Shown: piece after piece, positions 33,801 through 58,475 of the stretch
How the letters are laid out: each line of letters opens with the position of its first letter
Numbering within the stretch: the first letter of the stretch is position 1
Assembly: GCA_963514095.1 (NCBI GenBank)
Contig: OY741285.1
Span: 10,355,116-10,419,115 of the forward strand
Direction of reading: 5' to 3'
Length of the DNA stretch: 64,000 nt
From: Eutrigla gurnardus
Taxonomy: Eukaryota; Chordata; Actinopteri; Perciformes; Triglidae
The notes under the pieces: model-generated
What the model was told of the DNA's origin: nothing
Database searches by the model: none
The model's input: only the letters and a program-made list of their open reading frames with translations
Position numbers and translations under genes: made by a program

Positions 33801-36115
33801 CTGAGTTACAAGCAAGTTTTCAGCGGTTAACAGGCACATGACTCACGGAGGGGGGGGGGGGGTGTCGAACGCTAACTTGGCTGTGAGAAAATGTCATTGG
33901 GGATGAGTTGCAGTGCGTGGATGACCGTCTTCTTCTGTGGTTTCTGTCTTACCTGGTGGGCCCTGAGGAACCTCTGGTAGTGCTCACTCTCAAAGGTCTC
34001 CGTCATCAGCGCTCTGAACCTCGGACAGTCTTTGCCTGGAGACTTCAGCAGCTTGACAAATTGGAAAACAACAGCACAACATCGGCGGGAAAAGAGTTCA
34101 CATTTACTGCAGGTGTACCGCCAGAGTCTTCTGGGCACAATTATATGTTCATTTCACACTTTAAAACAGTAGGTGGATGTCGGCACGGCGAGTTCACAGC
34201 TGGGGTGAGCTGCAGAGAGGGAGCTTCAAATTTACTTGTGCTAAGTTTCTATTTGGAGTGCGGCTGCCTGTGTGAAAGGAAATATTTATGTGGCCCAGCA
34301 GCCCACCTTGTCCTGGGCCCTGGGGATGGTGTGCACTGGAACGGGCCGCCACAGTAACTGGGGCATGATGGGAGGCGGGCGTCTGGTTGGGGGAAACATC
34401 CCAGCAAGGCAGGCCTGGGCGCTCATCAGAGTGCGGTCGTAGTCGGTGCTCCTCACGTATAACTGTCGGAAACATGGTGGGAACACGGCATTAAAGTGCA
34501 TCCATATGTCGCCACCAGGCATGGCGTCGAGTCACTGACTCTTTGTAGAAAGCAGAAATGCACTTGGAAAGTGGATGCGCATCTAGTTCTGTTTCTATTT
34601 TTACTTCATAAAGATGCTTAAAAAAAAACGCAGCAGTGTATCATGAGCAGGCTGTAAGTCAACTGAGGTATTCCCTTAACATGAAGAGGAGGGGAGTCAG
34701 AAAAGATCCAAACGGATGAGAGAGGGAGGGGGAGATCCGTCTTGCTGTGATCTCTTCTGACATCAGCCTTCGCTCGTCTATATCTCTCCGTCACCCCGTG
34801 TCAGGTTTTTGCACACAGTAAATCACGCTGATAAGGTTGGATGTTCCTGTGATGCCAAGAATGCTTCTTTTTTTCCCCCCCCCCATCCTTTTTGTCAAAT
34901 TAAAACAGACACGGCAGCGCGGGGGGAAAAGGTACGGTGCAAGTTGACAGAGACTTGGGGCGACAAATCGCCAATGACAGGCACTGAGAAGAGCTGTTAT
35001 TTTTGTGGTAATTGCGCGTTATTTAAGAGGACTGAACACAAGGATGGAGGGGGGGAGGGGGGTAAGAGAAAGAGAGAGAAACAGACACAGGAAAATAAAG
35101 AGGAAATCGGATCTTCATTATGACAGAATGCTGAGCATGCAGCCCAACATGTGTGGCGCCAACTGCACTGCACATGGAGCCCAGGGGTAAAATTAGCCCA
35201 CATGCTACAGCATATTACAAGGCCACGGCAGTGATATCACCAACATGAGTCATGCTCATTAACTTAGTGTACGTTGTTAAGAGTTAATTCGGCGGCTGGC
35301 ACACGATTTCATACGTATGGGCCGAGGGCAAGCATCACAGCAGCACACACACGTATGTCTGCACACGCGGACACGCCTACCTCTTTGTTGTTGTAGTCCT
35401 CGCTGAGAAAGTTGCCATAACGTCTCCTTAGGAACCTGCCCAGCTCAAACTGTTGTTTCATGCCCAGCTGAAAGGGAAATCGCCAGCGATGTTAAACTTC
35501 TTTGTCGAATTTGACCTTTTTGCGGCAGATTTAAGGTCAAATTCAACTTATTTACATAAAACAAACACATTCTGCCCGTTTTACAGGGGCCTCCGCCAGA
35601 GTCAGAAATGATAGCTTTATTCACTGCTAACCAACGAAATGCCCGAAAGCAGAACGGTGTCGTATAGGAAGGAATTTAATTAAAAGTCAGCAACAAGCTT
35701 TTTCTTCCGTCTCCAGACTTAATTGTCGTAAAGATCAGAGGTGAACTATACTGTGATTTTTTTTTTTACATTTTAGATTATGTACGAGTAAGGTCAGTGT
35801 GTCATTAGTCTCACTTAGTGTGTCATTGACTCCGGTATGGTGGCCCTGAGGTGCAAAAACACAACAACACTATAATAATATAAATAATAATTAAATTAAA
35901 AAAAGAGCAGTTTTCTGAAATATTGTTGTGTTTCTGCAAGTACTCCAGGAAAATTAATGGAATTTAATAAATTAAATTCTAATTTCAATTCAATTTGAAA
36001 AAAAACAACTGTATTTGTCCCTGGGGAATGATGGATTGTATACACTATATACGCCTAAAGGCTCTTCGTATTTGGTTGTTTGTTTCCCAAATCCTGCTTA
36101 ACAAAATGCTAATGA

Positions 36116-36170
<55 letters not shown>

Positions 36171-37734
36171 TAAACACCCAGTACCTCAGTCAGCTGTCCA
36201 AAGCCTTGAGCCCACACTTCCTCCCCGTGGGGATCCCTGGGATACGACTCAATAGGCGATCGATCGCCATGTCGGAACACCTTAAAAGTCATAAGAGATA
36301 ATGTCACAGGGATTCAGACGCCACGCTGCCGTGCCCGCCATTTCACTGTGTACTTAAGGGAAAAAAATCCACCCTGAGACTGAAGTCAGAAATAGAAACC
36401 TGTGATCTCGGACAGTTCAGCCTGAATCTGAGACACAGAAGAGTCATTCTGATGACACAAACGCCGGAGCGGCTCCGTTAGTATTATTAACCCGGGACTC
36501 GTCTTCTGAGCAGTGGCAATGACACACGGGTTGATTAAACCGGATTACGGACAGATCTGAGTCACTCCCGGTCGCACCGCGGCGGTTTGAACTTTACAAA
36601 AGATGTGGATGTAAAACCACACAAGTCACGTCAACAAACTTGTGGTTTCAGAGATAATTGTTATTTTTCAAACACTCGCTGTTATGTTTTGATGCAAAAC
36701 ACCCTCCTAGGGTCGAACACAACTTCACTCAACTAAACTAGAAAAAAATGGAATAAAGTGATGAAATATATTTGATGGAAATAAAACACATTACAACAAT
36801 GAATTATGATCAAATACTTACATACATATACAATAGAAAATGTAATTAACAGACTAATGAGGCAGTTAACAATACAAATTGGAAGCTGCCAATATAACAG
36901 AAAACATTTGTATATCCAGTGGTGCAGAGATCGGGGTCTGGGACCGCAAGGGGTTCCGCAGAGATACTGCAGGGGGCCCCTGAAATTATTTGATCTCAAA
37001 CTTCCTAACTTCCAAAAATTAAAATATGTCCAAAAAATACACATTAATATGAATACAACCTATAATAAGCAAATATAAATCTTGCTGTTGTGAAATTGTG
37101 ATGTAGAATTGTCAATATAGAATAAAAATAATGCTCTATAAATAGATTATTCTGTCTTCTGTCAGTATAGGCTGCACTACACATTATTACTGACCCGGTT
37201 TGATAAGGAACACATGATAGGGGTCACTATCAGCCTTGTGAACAAAACATTGAAGACCTCTGCGCTAGTGTAGGCTAAAACACGAGGTCGCATCACAGGA
37301 AAACACATTTTGTGATTTTCATTTAAATCCTCCATTTGTCTTTTCTTTAGCATTGAACTGGTGCGAGAGGAAGATAGGCAAAGAAGTTTGTGAACGACGC
37401 AGCGGTGTCTGGGAGAGATACGCCTGACACTGTTGGAGTTTAGGCTCAAAGTAATCCCTCGTCACATAAATGTGTAAATATAATAACCCTCTCTGAGCAG
37501 AAAAATACAGTGTAATCAGACACAGCCTTGTGTGATATACAGTGGCTTTTCAGATGATATCGAAAAAAATGTTGTTCGCCGGCTTAACGTGAAATGTCGC
37601 CATTATCAATCATGCGCAGAGGAAAGGAAAAGAAAGCGGGGTAGACTTACAGCCACGACAAACTTCAGCTCACGGCACTCAGTCAGGGAGACGAAGAGGA
37701 AGAAACAGGCCAAACCTCTCTGGAACTTCCACAT
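30859..37734 (-). CDS. acp4: Testicular-type histidine acid phosphatase, membrane anchored
   Basis: Type I membrane phosphatase of the histidine acid phosphatase family, hydrolysing phosphomonoesters. Eleven minus-strand exons keep frame for 410 residues: 37734-37651, 36280-36185, 35467-35381, 34462-34307, 34051-33953, 32828-32733, 32357-32225, 31934-31852, 31724-31618, 31342-31161, 30968-30859. Residues 1-20 form a signal peptide (MWKFQRGLACFFLFVSLTEC). FRHGDRSP at 30-37 holds the nucleophile His32 and phosphate-binding Arg31 and Arg35; Arg93 lies in VRSTDYDRT; His279-Asp280 in SAHDST supply the acid. Four N-glycosylation sequons (NHT, NLT, NFS, NDS) fit a luminal domain. A 24-residue membrane segment (376-399) precedes HRRRAHYSREV. 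Human ACP4 has 426 residues. Its paralogue ACP2 is the main alternative, but linkage to mybpc2 and lrrc4b supports acp4. The upstream in-frame ATG at 37794 is less likely because it would bury the signal peptide. All catalytic residues are intact. Confidence 0.9.
36117..36170. repeat. Compound (CA)n(GA)n microsatellite at the acp4 intron 2 donor
   Basis: Twenty CA units (36117-36156) are followed by seven GA units (36157-36170). In the acp4 transcript this reads (TC)7(TG)20 and begins 14 bases after the end of exon 2. Confidence 0.95.
36915..37268. mobile_element. Probable hAT-like non-autonomous element in acp4 intron 1
   Basis: The left end CAGTGGTGCAGAGATCGGGG, followed by 'ctgggaccgcaaggggttccgcagagatactgcagggggcccc', and the right end 'aacaaaacattgaagacctctgcgctag' resemble a fish repeat whose ends start CAG and share the GCAGAG-TC core in inverted orientation. 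The inverted match is imperfect and I see no clean 8-base target duplication, so the class is uncertain. It has no coding capacity. Confidence 0.4.
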
Positions 37735-49596
<11,862 letters not shown>

Positions 49597-51946
49597 TTAG
49601 ATCTGGGTCTCTTGGACGTTTTCCTTCGAGTTCCCCTTGAAGAGAAGAGGCTCCATTTGGGGATTCTGGTTTTGGCCCATGAAACCCTTGATCGATCCGT
49701 GCAACCCCATGGTGGGCATGGGGAGAGACATTGGCATCGGTGGGGACATAGAGCAGGGGTTGATGTTGGTGCCATTGCCGGACGAGCTGAGCAAATTGGA
49801 TGTAGAGATCGGGACTGAGGTACAGGAGATGGGCATATCCTGCATTTGCTGGTTCTTGCTATTGAGGATCATTCCTGGTCCCATTCCGTCGGAGCCGATG
49901 CTAAGACCCATCACGTTATTGTTGAAATGATGGGTCTTGTAGTAATGGTTGAGAGTATCTGAACGGCCGATGTTGGGAAGGTTGACTATTTCTGGATGAT
50001 GTATCCTTAGGGTTCCTTCTCCGCTGCCAGAATTCATCGTCGAACCACCCGAGATGCCGCTCCCGGCCCCGGCTCCGATCTCGTCTTCTACATTGACAAT
50101 CTCAATGGCTCTGGCAGGGCCGTGGTGCTTGTGTAGCTGGTGCTGCTTCCGCAGTTTATAGAATACCACCAACATTACTGCCGCCATAAAGGTAATGGCC
50201 ACGAAGCAACCGATGATGATCTTAGTTGTTTTCATTACATCATCCAGGCCCGGAATGTTAGTTACATCCATTATGGACACAGTCACTGCAATTTCAGTAG
50301 CTCTGTTGGCTCGTGGGGACAGTGAGGAAAGAGAGGAGAGAGAAGGCGATATAGTGATGCCAGGTCGGACCTCTAACACTCCTCTTTGAACAGTAGGATT
50401 AGGAAAGTCTATGAAGGTTTCGTTAATTAACTGTCTCGCTGAGTTTTCCTCTTCTCCTCCTCTCACTGTGTCTACTGTTTCCACAGTGACAGTGGTGAAA
50501 TAGCTGTAGCTGTTGCTGGGGTCAGAAGCAGACACGTTGAGCACGGCGGTTGCGGTGGTGTTCCCCGCGGAGTTGGTCACCATGCAGGTGTACTGTCCGG
50601 TGTCTTGCACGGTCACGTTCGTGAAGTTCAGTGTTCCGTCGTGAAGCACTGAGATCCTAACTCGGTACGACCCGTGGGTCATCAGAGTGCCATTCGGAGT
50701 GAACCAATTCACGGACGTCATCGAGGTTCCCGTGCGACATTTCAGCTCGGCGGCCATGCCCTCTGTGACGTTGAGATCGGTGGGCGGCTCGACAATCACT
50801 GGGGCATAGCAGGTGAAGTGGCTCTGGTCTAGTTCCCCAATGTATTTGCCTTTTATACCTGGGGGCGCATGGCATCGGGCACAACATGTGGTGTTGCTAG
50901 GAACCGTTTCTTTCAGCCACCAACTGAGCCACAAAACATCACAGTTGCACACCCACGGGTTGTGGTTGAGATGTACCCGCTCCAACTGGTGCAAAGGGGT
51001 GAAAAGGTCATGGGGTAGGGAATGCAGAGAGTTGTGGGAGAGGTTGAGCTCCTCCAAGTTTTTGAGGTCGTCAAAAGCATTGCGTTCAATCACTGACACT
51101 CTGGAGTGCATTAGCCAAAGCTTGCGAAGTGACACCAGGCCTTGGAAGGATCCAGGCCGGACTATTCCTAGCTGGTTCCCTGACAGCTCCAACTCCTCTA
51201 GTCGTACTAGTGGGGTGAGGTTAGGGATGTCCTTCAGGCCGCACATGCCAAGATTCAAGAAGCGCAAGTTGACCAGACCTTCGAAGGCAGCCTCTGAGAT
51301 GAAATCCAGCTTCCTGAGCTCCCCTAGATCAAGACGACGTAAAGAGGGAACGCGGTGAAAGGCAAATGCCGGCAGTGTCTCGATGGGGTTGTTTCGTAGC
51401 CATAGTTCCCTTAGCTTGCTGAGGTACTCGAAGGCTTGTGACGGCACCACTGTGAGACGGTTGTCAAAAAGCTCCAGCGTGTTGAGGTTGGGGAGGCCAT
51501 TGAAAGCTCCCACCTCAATTTGCCGGATGTGGTTCTTGGAGAGCTGGAGGATTTCCAAATGCCGCAGGTGCTTGAATGTGTCAGACTTGATCACCTGGTG
51601 TGGAAACAAAAACAGGGAGGCATGTGGTAGCAATCAGAATTACTGCTGTCAACATTTATTTGGTCTGAATGTATAATCTGCTCTAAGTTGATGCCATATT
51701 TACCTGAATTGTGTTCTCTTGTAGATTGAGGTATCTTGTGTTCTCTGAAATACTGTCTGGGACTTGTTCTAAAGTCTTCCTTGTACAGATGACACGGCTC
51801 GCCTGATTGGAGCAGGTACAGGGGGTGGGGCATGGGGGCGCTGCCTCTGTCAGCTGTGGTCCATGGTTGTGAAACCACAACAAAAGCTGGACCAACCAGA
51901 GGAGGGGGGATGGGGCAAAGGGGTTGGTCACCATGACAACACGCAT
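49597..51946 (-). CDS. lrrc4b: Netrin-G ligand-3 type leucine-rich repeat adhesion protein
   Basis: Postsynaptic type I membrane protein; mammalian LRRC4B binds presynaptic receptor phosphatases of the LAR group and recruits PSD-95. Two coding exons, 51946-51704 (81 codons) and 51594-49597 (665 codons plus stop), give 746 residues (human about 713). Layout: signal sequence with hydrophobic SPLLWLVQLLLWF (about 13-25); LRR N-cap CPTPCTCSNQASRVIC (39-54); about nine leucine-rich repeats; LRR C-cap with NPWVCNCDVLWLSWW and CCARC (about 291-341); an Ig domain with LNVTEGMAAELKC and DTGQYTCMV (about 345-440); membrane segment IIIGCFVAITFMAAVMLVVF (about 538-557); basic stop-transfer; tail ending in the PDZ ligand ETQI. 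CSNQASRVICTR, ETVPSNTTCCARCHAP and KLRKQHQLHKHHGP match LRRC4B rather than LRRC4 or LRRC4C. The start is the first in-frame ATG after a stop at 51992-51994; a second ATG lies 12 bases on. The intron between the coding exons is only 109 bases. Confidence 0.95.
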
Positions 51947-52337
51947 GGCAACTGAGTCATGACCCACCCCTATTGCTATGATGTTGATAAGTCACCTCCA
52001 AACAGGGGATTTCAAGTGCTTATCTTGATTTTCATATTTTATGCTCTCATTCTGGGCTCTTTCTCCTTCAAGAAGTCACTTTAAAAATGGATAGGGAAAA
52101 GTTTAATGTTATATTAAAGACTCTATTTATCATTAATGGATTCTTATTTCACTTTGCTCATGCTTTTTTTTCACGATCAAACTCGTTTTTTTCAACAAGT
52201 CATTTTAGGGAACTCTATGTCGTTGGTTCCCATGACAATTATTAGAACAGAAATCAAATTTGGAGGGGTGGGGGGGGGGGGGGGGGGTAAGACTTTGCTC
52301 TTGAATGTGTTGTCTCTGTGGAGGCTGTTGCTTCTCA
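51947..52337 (-). other. lrrc4b: Possible 5' UTR part of the lrrc4b first coding exon
   Basis: On the minus strand a strong pyrimidine tract ending CTCTTTCCTCTACAG precedes 52337, so a non-coding upstream exon could splice here and the exon would run to 51704. A 20-odd base G run (plus strand, 52268-52287) lies inside this proposed UTR, which weakens the case. No competing acceptor closer to the start codon is as good. Confidence 0.4.
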
Positions 52338-55300
52338 CTGTAGAGGAAAGAGAAAGAGAGAGAAGAAGGGGGTCAAGTAAGTGCACAGAAGATATTTGCC
52401 TAACACATATATGCATGTAAGCCCAGAAGTGAATTTAAAATCTGAAAACATCACAATGCCCCGTCACCGTTTTTTTTTTTTTTTTAAAGAGGTGGCTCTC
52501 AAATTGTGGCCTGTAGTCTAACTGGTGAGTCAGCTGCCATTTTCTTCATAGGTTGAACTTAACATCTGGGTCATGGTCTGAAATGGCCACAAAAATTCTT
52601 AAACATGAAGCTGGTACACAAGGGTCGCACCGGCATGCTCACACACACACACAGAAATAACTTGAATGTCACGTTTTCAAATCAGGCCAAGTTGATGAAT
52701 GCAATTACAGCTGCTGCCGGGATTCATCTAGACCTAAGGTTAATGCAGACATTCGTGCAATCCATCATGAGGCAGCAGCAGTAATTCAGCAATTAAGATA
52801 TGAAGGAACGATTACCGACTCCTGAAAATGTTACTGCAATGCACGCGCTGTGTACAATAAGCGGCGCGCATCAGACGCGACCTCCGTCCGACTAGATTGT
52901 GAATGAAGGGAGAAAAAAAAAAAAAGATGGCGCAAAAATACTGTCAGGGCATTCATAATGCATAAATGTGTATCTGTGTGTCTTCGGTTCACAGGGTGTC
53001 ACACGGAAACGGCTGCGAGCATCAGCAGACTAACTATATTTAGAGAAAAAGATTTGTCTGTTCCCCTGTAAAGGATTAGACCAGTAAGAAAGTGTTGATT
53101 GTTTTTCTCGAGCACATTATGTTCGACACTAGGCTTCTCGCAGTCACAAGCCTGTGCTGTCAGTGTGCTGAAGACAAATAAGCTTACAAACAAGTTACCT
53201 GTCACCTGTGTTACCACTATTGATACTTTACATCAGAAAGCTCTTGGATATATTTTCCAAATGTTCTTTACTCTCTAATAAACAGAGTATTTTTCTTTTT
53301 AAAGGCTCCATGGCAGTCCACAGCATCTCCTCTCCTATGCAGCGACGATGCATGGGCTCCTAGAAACACGGTTGCTGTGGCAACCTGCTCACTCACCATC
53401 TTGTGTTTTTACTGTCCAGTGCCCTATTCCACATTACTGTGTTTAGCAGAGCCCGCTGAACATTTGCTGTTTAAAAACCGATCGGTAGCACCTTTCTGTA
53501 CCTAATCGACTTCTATTTGACGTATTAGTTTATTAGTTAATTAATTTGGCGTCACACTAGATACAAAAGAAGCAGTATTACCCATTAAGTACTGTTATCT
53601 AGAGAAGTAGAAACGGAATATAGGCCTGGGAAAGCACACAATTCAACATTGGTCTTCGATGTCACAACAGAAGGAACGCATTTGCCATGAATCTTAACAT
53701 CTACAAGGTTTCAGGATTAGGTCAACGTCGGCCTTTATTAAAAACATAGCTCTGAGAACTCTTAAAGCAGCTATTAAAGCAGCTCATAAGGGAGTGTATG
53801 CTAAAAATAGACGTTTTAGATGCTCCTCACATCCCACAGACTCACTCTCTCCAACACACACACACACACACACACAGACATTCACACATCCGTATCTACA
53901 ACCATCCTAACTGTAGCGGCCGCCGAGAAATAACAACACGTTTACCCAGCTCTAATAAGAACATGTAGATCCCACGAATACAAATGCGAAAACCTCCCTG
54001 TATACAGCCCCTTTGCAGCACTCCTCATTATGGTGTGCTTTTCTACACCGCTGTCTCCCTCTCATCCCCCCATCCAGCAGGTAATTATGCATTTCAATAA
54101 TATGACTTGAGTCGAAAATAGAATGCTTTTCGCCCAGAAGTCGGCATTTGTACGTGATCCAAGACGACCGGTTTGATGGCTGCAATGTGGAGCTCGACAG
54201 AAAATGATTCATAGAAGCCTCACAAACACAACGTCATTCATGTTTAGCCCGTCAACGAGTTGATCGCACCGGTGCGATCTAAACAGAATTTGGTTTTTCA
54301 ACTTACAGTTCTTTTTTTTTCTTCTTCTGGATGGGGGGCTGACTAAGACATATAAGCAGGTGAATTTGATGTCAAGCATGACAATCCTTCATTTTCCTGC
54401 CACTTCCATTATTCTTGAAATGGACGAACTCCGAGGGGATGGGTTGTTTTCCACATTTGAGATATGAGCAGATGTATTCAAGAATCCTGATATTGCAGAA
54501 AAAAGCTCCCTTCCTTCTTTTTGTCATTACAGGGAAGATGATTTGTTTTATGTTTCTCAATACAGCATTGAAGAAGTACAAATAGTACCTGAACCTCGCT
54601 GCATTATGTGCCAGAGACTTTAAAAACAATGCATGTAAAACCCCACACACGGTGAAATTGTATGGAAGGAGAGACCTTGAATCCACCAGCAGGACGCCTG
54701 TTGCCTTGACCTCCCATCTCCAAGTTCTACAGGAACAACGCGGCCGTATTTTTAGATTATTACACATCGACTCATCCGAGGGCCGATTCCTTCGCCAACG
54801 GCCTTCATCCTCACCCTCATCCTGCATGTGTCTCCTTTTAGGTCCCTGACACGGTTGAGACGTCGTCTGCATTTGTTGTGTTTTTCCAACCAATTTCGCT
54901 CTAGACGCACTTCTCCTTCTTGGTCTTGGTCGTTTTTTTTTCCATGTCAAGAGCAGATTGCGACCATGTAGATATTGATTATTCGATCAGGCTCTGAGAA
55001 AGCGCTCAGTCGTGAAAAGACAAATTAGCTGCAAGCTGCTGACCAATTGCTACAAACCAATCACATCATCGTAAGCGCCTGATCGTATCAATGCCTCGCT
55101 CTCCAAGTCAGAGTCATTAAGGTTTATGAAGAGGCTTAAAAAAAAAAAGAAAAAAAAAAAAACCTGTGGTGTTGTTTCCAATCCACACTGGGGGGCTGTG
55201 GGATGCTTCCTGTATGCCTACACAAGGCCCAATTAGACCTCGTGCATTTAGAGATGGTGGAAGAGGAACACAAAGCGACACAGGTGCAGCAGGGCCAACA

Positions 55301-56125
55301 TCATCTGCTGTAACTATGACAACACTAGATTGATTCAGGACGTGGGAATCGGAGGGGTAGGATGGGACGCATTTCGCCAGTATCCAGTGACAACCGAAGA
55401 TGAAAAGAGGGGAAAATGTGCAAATATGTGCACATGCTTTTCTCATACACTTCCCAACTGATGACAGTTCATTTGCCCCCATATCTCTTATATGACTAGA
55501 AGAAGAAAAAAGACACAACATGACCGTTCCTCCTCCAGTCCGCAACCTCTAATCTGCCATCTCTCCTGATCATATAGCCTCGAGCATGATATCTCCTACA
55601 ATTCAACAGAATGGCCTTATTCATCTATGCAGCTGCGCTCACTACGGCGCACCTTCTCGGGAGCGCAATTGAAATTCTGAATAGGCCTAATTCTGCACAT
55701 GCTGCATTACAAAATGGCTTGCATCCATTCTCTCTTCGGGGGTAATGACAACACGACTGCACCCAAAAAAAAAACAATCCATAGGCTTTTTTTCTTTTTC
55801 TTTTGTCTGTGTGTGTGTTTCTGTGTGTGTAAAATAATGTGTGAAACACGCAGGCTTACATAAGGAACCGTGTTATTCCGATGTAATTCGCAAGGACTAG
55901 CGCAGCTTTATTCCACTGACATCCACTGTGAGATTATTTATTCACTTACATCGGTATGAATCTGTGCAACCTTTGCACGTTTCACCATCCAAATCGTTCT
56001 GTCGCCTCGTGCCTGATTTTCGGCATCGGTGCAGATTAGGTAACATATGCAATAATCACGCCGGCCATTTCGGTCCCCAAACTACCTGTACAACCCATAT
56101 TCATATATAGAGATAATAAACCTAC
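52338..56125 (-). other. lrrc4b: Probable lrrc4b intron 1
   Basis: No coding signal is recognisable. It contains a short (CA)n at about 53853-53876 and A/T runs. An open frame at 54372-54950 on the minus strand has no recognisable domain and begins without an ATG; I do not call it a gene. Confidence 0.4.
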
Positions 56126-56690
56126 CTTGTTTTTTCGGCGGCTGCGGCGTGAGGTCGATGTTTTCTCTCCCCTCGTCCCGTCTCCTCGTCGCCAGTTTTT
56201 TTTTTTTTCCTCCAACCTCGCTGTCTATCTCTCCTTTTTTTCCCCCCTCTTCCCCTAAATTGATTCGCTTGTTTCCGCGGCTGTGAGCTGGCTCTTGTTC
56301 TTGTCGGCTATTCCGCAGCGCCAACGCAACGCAGGGGGGCTACAGCGATGGCAGGTTAAAAAAGATGAACCACAATCCACACACACACACACATAAAAAG
56401 GGGGTGGGTGTGGGAGAGAGGAGGAAGGGGGGGAGAGAAGAAACAAGTAAAAAAAAAAAAAGAAAAAGAAAAAAACAAAGATCAGATTTAGGATCGTTGG
56501 AGAAAACGATGTTTCGTATTTTTTTTTGTTCACGTTGAGGGAGCGACGTCTTGGGCGAGTGCATCCATGCGCCTTATCATCCTTGGAGAGGAACGCAGGC
56601 AGCAAACGCGACGGCGCCCGGTGGGCAGAGCGTTTTGCGTCCAGCATAAGCGCCTCTTTACGCACATTCCGTATGTCTCCGTCTGAATCG
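56126..56690 (-). promoter_or_regulatory. lrrc4b: Candidate lrrc4b promoter and non-coding exon 1 in a CpG-rich patch
   Basis: On the minus strand a donor ACAAG|GTAGG ends a possible exon at 56126. The 560 bases above it are much richer in CpG than the surroundings, for example GCGGCTGCGGCGTGAGGTCG, TTCCGCGGCTG and GCAAACGCGACGGCGCCCGG. No ATG-led frame of note continues from it. This arrangement fits a TATA-less CpG-rich promoter with an untranslated first exon, spliced to the acceptor at 52337. It is inference from composition and one splice site. Confidence 0.4.
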
Positions 56691-58390
56691 CACTAAGGCA
56701 GCGTCAGAAGAAGAGACGATTTATGGATGTCGTTCTTTACATGATATTAAACTCTGCATCCAGCTCGGGATTGTTTTTATTCGAGTCTGGGATTTTTTGT
56801 TTGTTTCAGTTTTGCAGAGGGAGAGTTTGTTTTAGGTTTTTTTTTTAAATCTGCAACAATGAGCTCTATATGCATTTAATGAATATAGCCACATATTCAT
56901 TAATATGACTCAGCAGCACTGCATGATCAGCTGGGCGAGTTGAGTCAGAGTGTTTCTTTCTTACACTGTGACATTTTGTGCATTTTTTTTCCCTTTTCTT
57001 CGCTTGTGTTCGTCACCTTGTATGAGACACCTGTTTACTGTTGAGCCAACAGGCCAAAAAAAAAAAAACATCTGCAGTAACAAGCACTCATGCTCCATTG
57101 GGCCTTAAAGTGTTGTGTAGGCCCACTAATGTCCATATCATAATAAATATGCGGCGCTAGCATAGCATTTTGCTCCGATTAAATCTAGCAGTCTAATGAG
57201 GCCTGTTTTCTGCCCGTCTTTGCATATGAGTGTGTATTTATTCCCCCCCTAAAGCAGTTCTCAGTGGTGGGTTTAAGGCCGTATACGAGGAAGCCACCAC
57301 CACTTTTGCTTGCTGTCAGAATCCAGACACGGAGAGCAAACTCTCTGGGAGGTTTTTTTCGCAAAAAAAATAACCCCTTTACGATTTCTGAAGCCTGAAA
57401 ACCAAGCGAGCGAGGGTTCCAGAGTTAGAGAGCGAGCCACCGGTGGGCTGCTGCGTGTGTTTTTTAATTAGTAAATTGAAACAAATGCCAGCAAGTTATT
57501 AGCCAATAAAGAAAGACTCGGTCGGTCTTTCTCTCTAAGTGGCTTCTCCCGTATCGATCTTTGTCATGTGCGTCCACATGTGTCGAGTACTTTAGCTCTC
57601 ATATCATTATCACCCCCCCCCTTTCACCAGCGTTTTCTTTCACTTCACACTTTGTGCAGGAGAAGAGCAGCGTCCCCCTGTAGCTCTGTATCAACGACCA
57701 CAACACTGCTGTGTGTGGGTATAAATAAATCCCGGTCCATCTTTGCTCTGTCTCAGCTCACACTAAAGGTCAAAGGACAGAGAAGGCCGGTTATGCTTCA
57801 GAAAGACCCCCAAGATATATACTCTCTCTCCCTCTCCCTCCCTTGCTCCTCCCTCCCTCTCCGTGAATGCAGTAGTGAGCATTGTTCACGACCACTAGCT
57901 TTTGCTGAAAGCTGCACAGCAATGAGGTCTCTGTGCCTTTTGCCTCTCTCTTCCTCTCCCCTCCCCCTCCTCTGCCTCTCTCTCTCTCTCTCCCACCCAT
58001 CCACCTCTCTCTCCTTCCCTCTCTTTCTCCCTCTATCTCGCCGCCTCTATTAAATTTCCAGTCACACAGTGGTGCAGAGGATATTCCTCCTTTCCCCCTT
58101 CTTTCTCGCTCTTCCCCTCGTTCCCTTTTCGCTCGCGCCGAAATCTTAGCCCACATCCAGTCTCTCGCCCCGACCCCGGCTTGCCCGTCGGCGCTTCGCC
58201 GCCACTCTCGCCACGTCTCCTCTCTCTGTACATCTCTTTTTCGCCTTCCAACCCCCGCGCCATTTAAAATGATTCCACGCCGCTTATGCCAAACCCACCC
58301 TGTGCCTCTGCTCGCCTTCCTCCCACCTCCTTTCCACTCCATGTCCTCACGGTGTCATTGTACATTGAATCTGATATACCTCCGTATGCA

Positions 58391-58393
<3 letters not shown>

Positions 58394-58472
<79 letters not shown>
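58394..58472. repeat. (GT)39 microsatellite
   Basis: An uninterrupted GT tract of about 79 bases, preceded by ATGCATGC. It is followed by a short second GT run at about 58488-58499. Confidence 0.97.

Positions 58473-58475
<3 letters not shown>

Noticed and set aside
54372..54950. 192-codon open frame on the minus strand inside the presumed lrrc4b intron
   Set aside because: It has no ATG start, no recognisable domain, low-complexity basic beginning and no splice or promoter support.
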